23,868 nt of DNA, from positions 1 to 23,868 of the forward strand of contig JAFAGG010000090.1 in the NCBI GenBank assembly GCA_023422955.1, given 5' to 3'. Shown here piece by piece: positions 14,498 through 22,825 of the stretch (position 1 is the first letter of the stretch; each line of letters begins with the position of its first letter). Source of the DNA: Pseudomonadota bacterium (GTDB lineage: Bacteria > Pseudomonadota > Gammaproteobacteria > Burkholderiales > Burkholderiaceae_D). The translations under genes and the position numbers were made by a program. The notes under the pieces are model-generated. The model was not told the DNA's origin. It searched no databases and saw nothing but the letters and a program-made list of their open reading frames with translations.

Positions 14498-14704
14498 ATG
14501 GCAGAGCAAAAGAAGGCCGCAAGGCGCAGTTTTTTCGCAGGGCTAGGACTGGTCGCCACAGCAGCCGCGGCCGCAAAACTATCTCCTTCCATTCCCGGCA
14601 CATCCACTGAATCCGATAGCGCCTCCGCCCCCCCAGACCCGAACGACAAGGGGTATCGGCTGAGTGAGCACATCAAGAAGTACTACCGCACCACCACGAT
14701 CTAA
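14498..14704 (+). CDS. Small twin-arginine-signal protein of formate dehydrogenase clusters
   Basis: A 68-residue protein. The start at 14498 is fixed by AGGAGG 5 bases upstream. It begins with a Tat-type signal, with RRSFFAGLG at residues 9-17 and then an Ala-rich hydrophobic core. A short polar linker follows, and the C-terminus GYRLSEHIKKYYRTTTI is the conserved hallmark of the 'formate dehydrogenase region TAT target' family. Members always sit immediately before a formate dehydrogenase alpha gene, as here (16 bases upstream). Its role is not established; it might be a small accessory subunit or help target or assemble the enzyme at the Tat translocase. It has no Cys, so it does not itself hold a cluster. 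Confidence 0.9.
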   Translation: MAEQKKAARRSFFAGLGLVATAAAAAKLSPSIPGTSTESDSASAPPDPNDKGYRLSEHIKKYYRTTTI

Positions 14705-14720
14705 TTTTTAGGGGACGATC

Positions 14721-17687
14721 ATGCTCTTGACTCGCAAAGGCGACGCAGGTCAGCGTTCGCACGCCCGTTTGTCATCCAGTCTTTATGACAGCCTGTCGCG
14801 CGCTTTGCCGACCATGGACAGACGAAAATTCCTGCAACGTTCCGGTATCGGTGTGGGTGTCGGCCTCGCCGTAACACAACTCGGTCTGGTACAAAAGGCC
14901 AAGGCGGCCAATGCCGCAGCGCCCGGTAGCAATGCCGGCAAGCTGGAAGTGAAACGCACTGTATGCGGTCACTGTTCAGTGGGCTGTGCGATCGATGCCG
15001 TCGTTGAAAATGGCGTGTGGGTACGACAGGAACCGGTATTCGATTCACCGATCAACATGGGTTCGCATTGCGCGAAGGGCGCCGCAGTGCGCGAGCATGG
15101 TCATGGCGAGTACCGGCTGAAATATCCGATGAAGCTGGTCAATGGCAAATACCAGCGTATCAACTGGGATCAGGCACTGAAGGAAATATCCGAGAGAGTG
15201 CTGGAAATCCGCGAGAAAAGTGGTCCAGACTCGATGTTCTGGGTTGGCTCCTCCAAGCACAACAACGAGCAGGCCTTCCTGCTGCGTAAATTCGTTTCCT
15301 ACTTCGGCTCCAACAACTGCGACCACCAGGCGCGTATCTGTCACGCCACCACCGTGGCGGGCGTGGCGAATACCTGGGGTTATGGCGCCATGACCAACAG
15401 CTACAACGATATGCAAAACGCCAAGGCGGTGTTTTATATCGGATCGAATGCTGCCGAAGCACATCCGGTTTCCATGCTGCACATGATGCATGCCAAGGAA
15501 AAGGGCACCAAGATGATCGTGGCGGACCCGCGCTTCACGCGTACCGCTGCGAAAGCCGATCAGTACATCCGCTTCCGCTCCGGTACTGACGTGCCTCTGT
15601 TGTTTGGCATGGTCTACCACATCTTCAAGAATGGCTGGGAAGACAAGCGCTATATCCATGACCGCGTTTATGGCATGGAAGCGGTTCGTGACGAAATCCT
15701 GAGCAAGTGGACGCCGGAAGCTGTTGAAGAGGCGTGCGGCGTGCCGGAAGCCGAAGTCTACAAAGCGGCCGAGACCCTGGCCAAGAACCGGCCATCCAGC
15801 ATCGTCTGGTGCATGGGGCAGACCCAGCACAGCATCGGTAATGCCATGGTCCGTGCATCCTGTATCCTGCAACTGGCGCTGGGCAATATCGGCAAATCTG
15901 GCGGCGGCGCCAATATCTTCCGTGGCCATGACAACGTGCAGGGTGCCACCGACATCGGCCCGAATCCGGAATCGCTGCCCGGTTACTATGGCCTGGCTAC
16001 CGGCACCTGGAAGCACTGGGCTTCGGTGTGGGGCGTCGATTACGAATGGCTGAAAGGTCGCTTCGCTTCTCAGGAACTGATGGAGAAGAACGGCATCACC
16101 GTGTCGCGCTGGATTGACGGTGTGCTGGAAAGTGATGATGTGCTCGATCAGCCGCACAGTCTGAAGGGTGTCGTGTTCTGGGGCCATGCGCCGAACTCGC
16201 AGACTCGCGGCCTGGAGATGAAAAAGGCGATGGACAAGCTGGACCTGCTGGTCGTGGTCGATCCTTTCCCGTCAGCGACGGCAGCCATGGCAGCGATGAA
16301 GACTGAGGGCCAGGTCAATCCGAATCGCGCAGTCTATCTGCTGCCGGCGACCACGCAATTCGAAACTTCAGGTTCTGTGACTGCTTCCAATCGCTCTATC
16401 CAGTGGCGTGAAAAAGTGATCGAACCGCTGTTCGAGTCCCGTACCGATCACATGATCATGCATCAGCTGGCTGAGAAACTGGGTTTCGGCAAGGAGCTGG
16501 TGAAAAACTATCGCATGGTCAAGGGCAAGGGCGGCATGGAAGAGCCTGAGATCGAATCCATCCTGGAAGAGATCAACCGCGGCACCTGGACCATCGGTTA
16601 TAGCGGTCAGTCTCCGGAACGCCTGAAAGCGCACATGCGCAACATGCATAAGTTCGACGTCAAAACCTTGCGCTGCAGGGAAGGCAAGGATGAGGCAACC
16701 GGCTACGATCTGACGGGTGACTATTTCGGCTTGCCGTGGCCCTGCTTCGGTACGCCGGAGATGAAACATCCGGGCTCGCCGGTGCTGTACAACACCGATT
16801 TGCACGTGATGGATGGCGGCGGCAACTTCCGCGCCAACTTCGGCGTCGAGAAGGATGGCGTCAATCTGCTGGCTGAAGACGGCTCGCATTCGGTGGGAGC
16901 GGAGATCACAACCGGCTATCCCGAGTTCGACCATGTGCTGCTGAAGAAGCTGGGCTGGTGGAATGACCTGACTGAGGAAGAAAAGGTCGCGGCCGAGGGC
17001 AAGAACTGGAAGACCGATCCGTCCGGCGGCATCATTCGTGTCACGATGAAAGTGCATGGCTGTCATCCCTACGGCAATGCGAAGGCTAGGGCAGTGGTGT
17101 GGAACTTCCCCGATCCGATTCCTCAGCATCGGGAACCGATCTACAGTCCGCGTCCTGATATGGTGGCCAAGTATCCGACCCATGAGGACAAGGCCGCGTT
17201 CTGGCGCCTGCCCACGTTATACAAAACGGTTCAGCAGAAGAACGTCGAGCAGAAAGTGCATGAGCAATTCCCACTCATTCTCACATCCGGCCGTCTGGTC
17301 GAGTATGAGGGCGGCGGTGAAGAGACGCGTTCCAATCCCTGGCTGGCCGAGTTGCAACAGGATAACTTCGTCGAAATCAATCCGCAGGTGGCGTCCGCAC
17401 GCGGCATCAGGAACGGCGAGTATGTGATCGTTGCGACACCGACCGGTGCGCGCCTCAAGGTCAAGGCTCTGGTGACGCCGCGCGTCGACATGCATCATGT
17501 GTTCGTTCCCTTCCACTTCTCAGGGTGGTGGCAGGGCAAGGACATGCTGGATTCCTATCCTCAGGGAGCTGCGCCTATCGTGCGCGGTGAGGCGGTCAAT
17601 ACGGCAACTACATACGGTTACGACTCCGTGACCATGATGCAGGAAACCAAGACCACGATCTGTAACGTTGAGAAGATTGTAGCCTGA
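14721..17687 (+). CDS. fdhA: Formate dehydrogenase catalytic (alpha) subunit, Tat-exported, Cys form
   Basis: A 988-residue molybdopterin oxidoreductase that oxidises formate to CO2, predicted to act in the periplasm. The start at 14721 has AGGGGA 6 bases upstream. A long basic N-region precedes the twin-arginine signal DRRKFLQRSG (residues 33-42) and its hydrophobic core. The proximal [4Fe-4S] ligands are Cys82, Cys85, Cys89 and Cys117, with Lys119 (CAKG) as the electron relay. The active-site residue that is selenocysteine in E. coli FdnG is Cys207 here (ARICHATTVAG), followed by His208. Bis-MGD binding features include GSNAAEAHPV, VADPRFTRTAAKAD, WCMGQTQHS and the C-terminal GWWQGKD/NTATTYGYD region. 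Its length is normal for the family. Next come the beta, lipoprotein and gamma genes. Mo versus W cannot be decided from sequence. Confidence 0.96.
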   Translation: MLLTRKGDAGQRSHARLSSSLYDSLSRALPTMDRRKFLQRSGIGVGVGLAVTQLGLVQKAKAANAAAPGSNAGKLEVKRTVCGHCSVGCAIDAVVENGVWVRQEPVFDSPINMGSHCAKGAAVREHGHGEYRLKYPMKLVNGKYQRINWDQALKEISERVLEIREKSGPDSMFWVGSSKHNNEQAFLLRKFVSYFGSNNCDHQARICHATTVAGVANTWGYGAMTNSYNDMQNAKAVFYIGSNAAEAHPVSMLHMMHAKEKGTKMIVADPRFTRTAAKADQYIRFRSGTDVPLLFGMVYHIFKNGWEDKRYIHDRVYGMEAVRDEILSKWTPEAVEEACGVPEAEVYKAAETLAKNRPSSIVWCMGQTQHSIGNAMVRASCILQLALGNIGKSGGGANIFRGHDNVQGATDIGPNPESLPGYYGLATGTWKHWASVWGVDYEWLKGRFASQELMEKNGITVSRWIDGVLESDDVLDQPHSLKGVVFWGHAPNSQTRGLEMKKAMDKLDLLVVVDPFPSATAAMAAMKTEGQVNPNRAVYLLPATTQFETSGSVTASNRSIQWREKVIEPLFESRTDHMIMHQLAEKLGFGKELVKNYRMVKGKGGMEEPEIESILEEINRGTWTIGYSGQSPERLKAHMRNMHKFDVKTLRCREGKDEATGYDLTGDYFGLPWPCFGTPEMKHPGSPVLYNTDLHVMDGGGNFRANFGVEKDGVNLLAEDGSHSVGAEITTGYPEFDHVLLKKLGWWNDLTEEEKVAAEGKNWKTDPSGGIIRVTMKVHGCHPYGNAKARAVVWNFPDPIPQHREPIYSPRPDMVAKYPTHEDKAAFWRLPTLYKTVQQKNVEQKVHEQFPLILTSGRLVEYEGGGEETRSNPWLAELQQDNFVEINPQVASARGIRNGEYVIVATPTGARLKVKALVTPRVDMHHVFVPFHFSGWWQGKDMLDSYPQGAAPIVRGEAVNTATTYGYDSVTMMQETKTTICNVEKIVA

Positions 17688-17755
17688 TCGCAGCCGGAAG
17701 CAGGCCGCTGACCAGCGTGCCTGCCTCACTCGATAAGCAAGCTTAGGAGAAAAAA

Positions 17756-18385
17756 ATGGCGAGAATGAAATTCATCTGCGACACCGAGCGCTGCATTGAA
17801 TGCAACGGCTGCGTGACGGCATGCAAGAATGAGAATGAAGTACCCTGGGGCGTCAACCGCCGTCGCGTGGTGACGGTGAATGACGGTGTGATCGGCAAGG
17901 AGAAATCGATTTCCGTCGCCTGCATGCACTGCTCGGATGCGCCGTGCATGGCAGTGTGCCCGGTGGACTGCTTCTACCATACCGATGAAGGCGTGGTATT
18001 GCATGACAAAGATATCTGCATAGGCTGCGGCTACTGCTCGTATGCCTGCCCGTTTGGCGCACCGCAGTTCCCTTCCGAAGGCACCTTCGGCATGCGCGGC
18101 AAGATGGACAAGTGCACCTTCTGCGCCGGCGGTCCCGAAGAGCATGGTTCGAAAGCCGAGTTCGAGAAATACGGCCGCAACCGCCTGGCGGAAGGCAAGC
18201 TGCCAGCCTGCGCGGAAATGTGTTCGACCAAGGCGCTGCTGGCCGGCGACGGCGACGTGGTCGCGGATATTTTCCGTACCCGCGTCATGCATCGCGGCAA
18301 GGGCAGCGAAGTCTGGGGCTGGGGCACCGCTTATGGCCAGCCGCCTGCGAAAGCCAACGAAAAGCCTGAGGAGAGCAAAGTATGA
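17756..18385 (+). CDS. fdhB: Formate dehydrogenase iron-sulfur (beta) subunit
   Basis: A 209-residue four-cluster ferredoxin subunit that carries electrons from FdhA to the membrane cytochrome b. Cluster ligands can be read as Cys13/16/19/23, Cys56/59/64/68, Cys88/91/94/98, and Cys120/123/152/156. AGGAG lies 8 bases before the ATG. It has no signal peptide, so it is probably exported bound to Tat-targeted FdhA, as in related enzymes. Unlike E. coli FdnH it has no obvious C-terminal membrane anchor; the tail is polar (PPAKANEKPEESKV). It is 68 bases after fdhA, and its stop overlaps the following lipoprotein start by 4 bases. Confidence 0.95.
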   Translation: MARMKFICDTERCIECNGCVTACKNENEVPWGVNRRRVVTVNDGVIGKEKSISVACMHCSDAPCMAVCPVDCFYHTDEGVVLHDKDICIGCGYCSYACPFGAPQFPSEGTFGMRGKMDKCTFCAGGPEEHGSKAEFEKYGRNRLAEGKLPACAEMCSTKALLAGDGDVVADIFRTRVMHRGKGSEVWGWGTAYGQPPAKANEKPEESKV

Positions 18386-18609
18386 AACACATCACACTTG
18401 TTATCGCTTCGGTAGTGCTGCTGGCGGCGTGCGGTGAAAAGAGCCAGGTCACGGGTGAAGGCCGCGATCATGGCGATGCCGCTCCCTGGCAAGGTTCCAA
18501 GCATGGTTTTGTGGCAGGCGGCTGGACGCCGGGTGATCAGGCTAGCTGGCAGAAACAGATCCAGCAACGGAACCAGTCTCAGAACGAATACATCCGCGCT
18601 AGCCGATAG
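18382..18609 (+). CDS. Small lipoprotein between the beta and gamma genes
   Basis: A 75-residue protein. The N-terminus MKHITLVIASVVLLAAC is a lipoprotein signal with lipobox LAAC, Cys17 being the lipidated residue, and is followed by GEKSQ. With no Asp at the +2 position, sorting to the outer membrane is possible. The mature part is small and polar, with WQGSKHGFVAGGWTPGDQASWQ and a Gln/Asn-rich end (QQRNQSQNEYIR). I do not recognise a named family. It overlaps fdhB by 4 bases and is 15 bases before fdhC, so it is almost certainly co-translated with the enzyme. It may be an extra peripheral subunit or assembly factor of this formate dehydrogenase type. Confidence 0.8.
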   Translation: MKHITLVIASVVLLAACGEKSQVTGEGRDHGDAAPWQGSKHGFVAGGWTPGDQASWQKQIQQRNQSQNEYIRASR

Positions 18610-18624
18610 CGAAAGGAGGAGGCC

Positions 18625-19731
18625 ATGAAAAAATACTTCGCCCGATTCCTGATAGGGATCTCGTTGCTGATGGGCGGCGTGGCAGCGGCGCAGTCGGTGC
18701 CCAACGTGCAGTCCGTCGATATTCTGAACCCGGAGCAGATGGAAGCCGCGCAGGCTGCACCCAAGCCTCACAATTCTGCGTCGGTGTACCGCCAGATCGC
18801 CGCCGGAGAAGAGCATTACGCCAGCATTCCTGCGCTGGAAGCGGGTGTGCTGATTCAGGCGCCCACGGCATTTCCAGGGCAGGCACGCGCCACCACGGCG
18901 GGTGAAGCCTGGCGCCAGTATCGTAATGGTCCGCTGGTTACTTATGGCGGCGCATTGCTGATATTCACCTTGGTCGTTCTGGCCGCGGCCTATTTCTTCA
19001 AGGGACCTGTCAAGCTTAAGGCTCCTCTGACTGGCCGCCTGATCGAGCGCTTCACCTCGGTTGAACGGTTGTCGCACTGGACCATGGCGATTACCTTCGT
19101 GATCCTGGCTGTGTCCGGGGTGGTGATGATGTTCGGTAAGTATGTGTTGTTGCCGATCTTCGGTTATCACATATTTGGCGCGCTCAGCTATATTTTGAAG
19201 ACCGTTCATAATTTTGTCGGACCGGTATTTACCCTTTCCGTCATCGTGTTCTTCTTCATTTACGCGAGAGACAATCTGCCGCGCGCCGGCGACATGAAAT
19301 GGATGGTCAAGGCGGGCGGCATGCTGGGCGGTGATCATGTCAGCTCCGGCCGTTTCAACGCCGGCGAAAAAGTCTGGTTCTGGTTCGGTGTAATCGGACT
19401 GGGCCTGATAGTGAGCGCATCCGGTTTTGTACTGGACATGCTGGTGCCCGGCATTCTCTACACGCGTGGCACCATGCAGATCGCAAACATCCTGCACATC
19501 GTCTCCACCGTGCTGATCATGGCCATGGCGCTTGGTCACATCTACATGGGTACGGTAGGCATGGAAGGCTCCTACCAGGCCATGCGTACCGGCTACGTGG
19601 ACGATACCTGGGCCAAGGAACATCACGACCTGTGGTACGAGGACATACAGTCCGGCAAGGTGCCGCGCGTGCGTACGGAAGAGGGTGCCCAGGATGTGGC
19701 GGCGAAAGACGCGTCGCCCGCCAAGGCCTGA
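18625..19731 (+). CDS. fdhC: Formate dehydrogenase cytochrome b (gamma) subunit
   Basis: A 368-residue inner-membrane cytochrome b that passes electrons from FdhB to the quinone pool. GGAGG precedes the ATG. Features in order: a cleavable signal-like N-terminus (1-22), a periplasmic stretch to about residue 100, a first helix at about 106-126, the RFTSVERLSHW motif (His151), and three more helices. Candidate haem b ligands are His151, His195 (KTVHNFVGP), His291 (ILHIVSTV) and His305 (LGHIYMGT). It is longer than E. coli FdnI (217) because of the N-terminal extension and a C-terminal tail (AKDASPAKA), as in other fdh3-type gamma subunits. It is the last gene of the operon and is followed by tandem hairpins. 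Confidence 0.94.
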   Translation: MKKYFARFLIGISLLMGGVAAAQSVPNVQSVDILNPEQMEAAQAAPKPHNSASVYRQIAAGEEHYASIPALEAGVLIQAPTAFPGQARATTAGEAWRQYRNGPLVTYGGALLIFTLVVLAAAYFFKGPVKLKAPLTGRLIERFTSVERLSHWTMAITFVILAVSGVVMMFGKYVLLPIFGYHIFGALSYILKTVHNFVGPVFTLSVIVFFFIYARDNLPRAGDMKWMVKAGGMLGGDHVSSGRFNAGEKVWFWFGVIGLGLIVSASGFVLDMLVPGILYTRGTMQIANILHIVSTVLIMAMALGHIYMGTVGMEGSYQAMRTGYVDDTWAKEHHDLWYEDIQSGKVPRVRTEEGAQDVAAKDASPAKA

Positions 19732-19768
19732 TCTTTGCCAGCCAAAGCGGTGCAGATTGCACTGCTAT

Positions 19769-19805
19769 CTGAAAGGTCGGCGCGGGATACCGGGCCGCCT
19801 TTCAG
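19769..19805 (+). terminator. First hairpin after the formate dehydrogenase operon
   Basis: CTGAAAGG (19769-19776) pairs exactly with CCTTTCAG (19798-19805), with a further inner CGGC/GCCG stem. It lies 38 bases past the fdhC stop. No U-run follows. Confidence 0.5.
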
Positions 19806-19818
19806 CGCAGTTGAACAC

Positions 19819-19851
19819 GGATTGCCTGTCCTCGTGCGGGGCAGGCAATCC
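19819..19851 (+). terminator. Second hairpin after the formate dehydrogenase operon
   Basis: GGATTGCCTG (19819-19828) and CAGGCAATCC (19842-19851) are exact reverse complements, extendable by three inner pairs including one G-U. It is 13 bases after the first hairpin. The pair probably marks the transcript end between two convergent operons and could work in both directions. There is no U-run. Confidence 0.5.
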
Positions 19852-19923
19852 ACACTCTGCCGCAATTTTGCCTATGAGTTAAATAGCCTGAATAATCAAC
19901 ACGCTAGCTGATAAATCCCCGAC

Positions 19924-19958
19924 TTACCCACAGGCTTGACCACAGAATCTGTGGATAG
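19924..19958. other. Pair of DnaA-box-like 9-mers
   Basis: TTACCCACA on the plus strand (19924-19932) and CTATCCACA on the minus strand (19958-19950) each differ by one base from the DnaA box TTATCCACA. The second also forms half of a CCACAG/CTGTGG hairpin (19940-19954). There are only two boxes and no replication genes nearby, so this is not an origin. It may be chance or a minor DnaA binding site. Confidence 0.25.
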
Positions 19959-20010
19959 CTTTGTAAGTGGATTGATCGCCATCAAATTCCGCTGGTCGAA
20001 AATACCCTCT

Positions 20011-20856
20011 TCATTTCCGACGTGCCGCCAGTCGCGCGGTATGTATTCCCATCTGCTTGTACAAGCGTGCGTAACTGTTGTTCCATGCCGATAGCGCCCG
20101 ATACTGGCGTTGCACGGTCTGGCTGTCGCCTCGGGCTATCGGGCCCGTCAGCGCCTTTTCCGGCCCGGCATGGACCACGTTTCCCAGCGTGCCTTTTACC
20201 AGGGGCGCGATCATTTCCCGCGCTGCCTGTTCCGGTATGCCGGCTTTCATGTAAGCCTGCAGCGCCGCATCCAGCAGGGTGACCAGGTAATTCGACGCGA
20301 AGACTGCGGCTGCGTGGTAAATCAGCTTGTCTTCGGTACGGATATCGACCGGCAAGGCACCGATCGCCAGCATCGCGGGGCGCAGCATCTGCAAGGCTGC
20401 GGGATCGCCTTCCATGCCGCACCAGGTGCCGGCAAATGAATCAGCCGCTTGCTGCGCGGAGGCAAAGCTCTTGACCGGATGCACGCTTGCAATCAAGGCT
20501 CCTTTTTTCGCCAGCGCTTGCAGCACGGTGGAGGGCAGCGCGCCGCTGCAATGGAAAACGATGGCACCCGGGCGCAGGCAGGCTGAATTCGCCAGTTGCG
20601 CTGCCGCGGTGGCGATCTGGTCGTCCGGCGTCGCGATCAGGAAGATGTCGGCCGCCTGCAATTGCGTCGGTGTACTGATCGGCGTTCCGGCAGTAATGAA
20701 GCTGGCCGCCTGTCGGGAGCTTTCCAGCGAGCGTGTCAGTATCTGTCTTACTTCGAATGTCCGCTGGCGCGTCCACAACTGTCCCAGCGTCTGGCCCAGC
20801 TTGCCGCAGCCGATGAAGCTCAGGGTGCGAGGCGGCGAAGAGAAAAAAGGCTGCAT
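20011..20856 (-). CDS. Rossmann-fold / DUF2520 protein
   Basis: A 281-residue cytosolic protein. The N-terminal dinucleotide-binding domain has GCGKLG at residues 16-21 (after LSFIGCG), then IATPDDQI and VFHCSGALPS, as in the 6-phosphogluconate/ketopantoate reductase class. The C-terminal DUF2520 domain is helical, with IYHAAAVFASNYLVTLLD, PLVKGTLGNVVHAGPEKALTGPIARGD and SAWNNSYARLYKQMG. The Lys/Asn pattern suggests a dehydrogenase-like site, but no substrate has been established for this family that I know of. AGGA lies about 5 bases before the start at 20856. It is 25 bases downstream of yheS on the same strand and is probably co-transcribed with yheS and prmB. Confidence 0.88.
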   Translation of the reverse strand: MQPFFSSPPRTLSFIGCGKLGQTLGQLWTRQRTFEVRQILTRSLESSRQAASFITAGTPISTPTQLQAADIFLIATPDDQIATAAAQLANSACLRPGAIVFHCSGALPSTVLQALAKKGALIASVHPVKSFASAQQAADSFAGTWCGMEGDPAALQMLRPAMLAIGALPVDIRTEDKLIYHAAAVFASNYLVTLLDAALQAYMKAGIPEQAAREMIAPLVKGTLGNVVHAGPEKALTGPIARGDSQTVQRQYRALSAWNNSYARLYKQMGIHTARLAARRK

Positions 20857-20881
20857 GAATGTCCTGGGAAATTTGAAACCG

Positions 20882-22825
20882 CTACGCGATTTGCTCCAGC
20901 GCTTCCTGCTGCTGCAGCCACTCGCCTTCGCATTGTTCCAGTTCTTTCGCGCACTCAGCCTGGTCTGCGAGCAGGCCCATCAGTTCCTTCTTGTTGGCCG
21001 CATCGTAGATAGAGGGTTCGGCAAGGCGCGCATCGACTTGCGCTTTCTTTTCGTTCAGCACCGCCATCTGCTTTTCCAGTTGCGCGATGCGTTTTTCTAT
21101 CGGCTTGCGCAATACCGACAAACGCTGGCGCTCTTCCGCTTCCAGGCGTTTTTGCTCGCGCCGGTTGCCGGTTTGGCTGGCAGTTGTGTCGGACAAATCC
21201 GCAGGGGCTGACGGTTCTGTTCTGCTGGCGAGCTTGGTGGCAAACAGCCACTGCCGGTAGTCGTCCAGATCGCCGTCGAAAGGCTGCAGCCTGCCGTCGG
21301 CCACGATCAGGAACTGGTCGGTGGTGGCGCGCAGCAGATGGCGGTCATGCGAGACCAGCAGCAGCGTGCCTTCGAATTGCGCCAGCGCCATGGTCAGCGC
21401 TTCACGGGTTTCGAGGTCCAGATGGTTGGTCGGTTCATCGAGCAGCAAGAGGTTGGGGCGCTGCCATACGATCAGCGCCAGTGCCAGCCGCGCTTTTTCA
21501 CCACCGGAAAATGGCGCAATGGAACTGGTCGCCATGTCACCCGGAAAATTGAAGCTGCCGAGGAAATTGCGCAGTTCCTGTTCACGCGTGTCCGGCGCCA
21601 GTCGCATCAGGTGCCACAGCGGCGACTCATCGTGACGCAGCATTTCCACCTGGTGCTGGGCGAAATAACCGATGACCAGCCCTTTGCCCAGCCTTACCGT
21701 ACCGTTCAGCGGTTCCAGTTCACCCGCGATAGTCTTGATGACCGTGGATTTGCCGGCACCGTTCACGCCCAGCAGGCCGATGCGCTGACCGGCCTGCAGC
21801 GAGAACGTGATGCCGTGCACGATCTTGTTTTCAACGTCATCGACCCGATAGCCGACATCCGCGCTATCGAGCACCAGCAGAGGATTGGGTGCTGAAAGCG
21901 GTTCGCGGAACTCGAATGAAAACTCGGCGGCTGCCCGCAGCGGCGCCAGCTCTTCCATGCGGGCCAGCGCCTTGATGCGGCTTTGCGCCTGCTTGGCCTT
22001 GGTGGCCTTGGCCTTGAAGCGGTCGATGAAACTTTGCAGATGGGCGCGCTGGCGCGTCTGCTTTTCCAGCGCAGCCTGGGCCAGTACCATTTGTTCCGCG
22101 CGCTGGCGTTCGAAAGCGCTGTAATTTCCGGAGTAACGTTTCAGCTTCTGCTCATCGATGTGCACCGTCACATTGACCACGCCATCCAGAAAATCGCGGT
22201 CATGCGAAATGATCAGCAGCGTGCCCGGATAGCGCTTCAACCAGTCTTCCAGCCAGATGATTGCATCGAGATCCAGGTGGTTGGTGGGTTCGTCGAGCAG
22301 CAGCAAATCGGAAGGACACATCAGCGCCTGTGCGAGATTCAGGCGCATGCGCCAGCCGCCGGAAAAGCTGGAGACCGGATGCTGCATCTGGTCCAGGCGA
22401 AAGCCCAGGCCGATCAGCAACTGTTCGGCCCGCGAGCGCACGGTGTAGGCATCGGCATCGGCCAGCGCGGCGTGCAGCTCCGCGATGCGGGTGCCGTTGT
22501 CCGCGTGGTGCGGATGGCTTTCGCACTCGGCCAGTTCTTTCTCCAACTGCCGCAGATGCACGTCGCCATCGATCGCATACTCGATCGCCGCACGCTCCAG
22601 CGCTGGCGTCTCCTGCGCGACATAGGCCATGCGCCACTTTGGCGGCATGCTGACTTCACCCTGGTCTGCATGCAGTTCGCCGCGCAACATCGCGAACAGG
22701 CTGGATTTGCCGGCACCGTTGGCGCCGATCAGGCCGACCTTGTCGCCGGGATGGATAGTGAGATCGGTCTGCTCGAACAGCGGCTTCACGCCGCGCATCA
22801 GGCTGACTTGCTGCAAACGAATCAT
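20882..22825 (-). CDS. yheS: ABC-F ATPase YheS
   Basis: A 647-residue cytosolic ABC-F protein with two nucleotide-binding domains and no membrane segments. Domain 1 has Walker A GANGAGKSS (34-42), signature FSGGWRMRL and Walker B LLLLDEPTNHLDLD. The linker (about 240-300) includes the conserved FIDRFKAKATKAKQAQSRIK helix that reaches into the ribosomal E site in this family. Domain 2 has Walker A GVNGAGKST near 353 and FSGGEKARLALALIVWQRPNLLLLDEPTNHLDLE. The C-terminal extension (about 545-647) is a coiled coil. The wording matches E. coli YheS closely rather than Uup or EttA. The ABC-F family acts on translating ribosomes; the exact role of YheS in this organism is unknown. It overlaps prmB by 4 bases. 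Confidence 0.95.
   Translation of the reverse strand: MIRLQQVSLMRGVKPLFEQTDLTIHPGDKVGLIGANGAGKSSLFAMLRGELHADQGEVSMPPKWRMAYVAQETPALERAAIEYAIDGDVHLRQLEKELAECESHPHHADNGTRIAELHAALADADAYTVRSRAEQLLIGLGFRLDQMQHPVSSFSGGWRMRLNLAQALMCPSDLLLLDEPTNHLDLDAIIWLEDWLKRYPGTLLIISHDRDFLDGVVNVTVHIDEQKLKRYSGNYSAFERQRAEQMVLAQAALEKQTRQRAHLQSFIDRFKAKATKAKQAQSRIKALARMEELAPLRAAAEFSFEFREPLSAPNPLLVLDSADVGYRVDDVENKIVHGITFSLQAGQRIGLLGVNGAGKSTVIKTIAGELEPLNGTVRLGKGLVIGYFAQHQVEMLRHDESPLWHLMRLAPDTREQELRNFLGSFNFPGDMATSSIAPFSGGEKARLALALIVWQRPNLLLLDEPTNHLDLETREALTMALAQFEGTLLLVSHDRHLLRATTDQFLIVADGRLQPFDGDLDDYRQWLFATKLASRTEPSAPADLSDTTASQTGNRREQKRLEAEERQRLSVLRKPIEKRIAQLEKQMAVLNEKKAQVDARLAEPSIYDAANKKELMGLLADQAECAKELEQCEGEWLQQQEALEQIA

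Noticed and set aside
15339..15341. Possible selenocysteine at the formate dehydrogenase active site
   Set aside because: The codon is TGT (Cys207), not an in-frame TGA, so this is the Cys form of the enzyme.
18331..19626. Minus-strand ORF of 431 codons across the fdhB end, the lipoprotein and fdhC
   Set aside because: Antisense shadow of genes with strong motifs; the composition is His/Gln/Arg-rich and no family is visible.
19924..19958. Replication origin suggested by DnaA-box-like sequences
   Set aside because: Only two imperfect boxes, no AT-rich unwinding region of note and no dnaA, dnaN or rpmH genes nearby.
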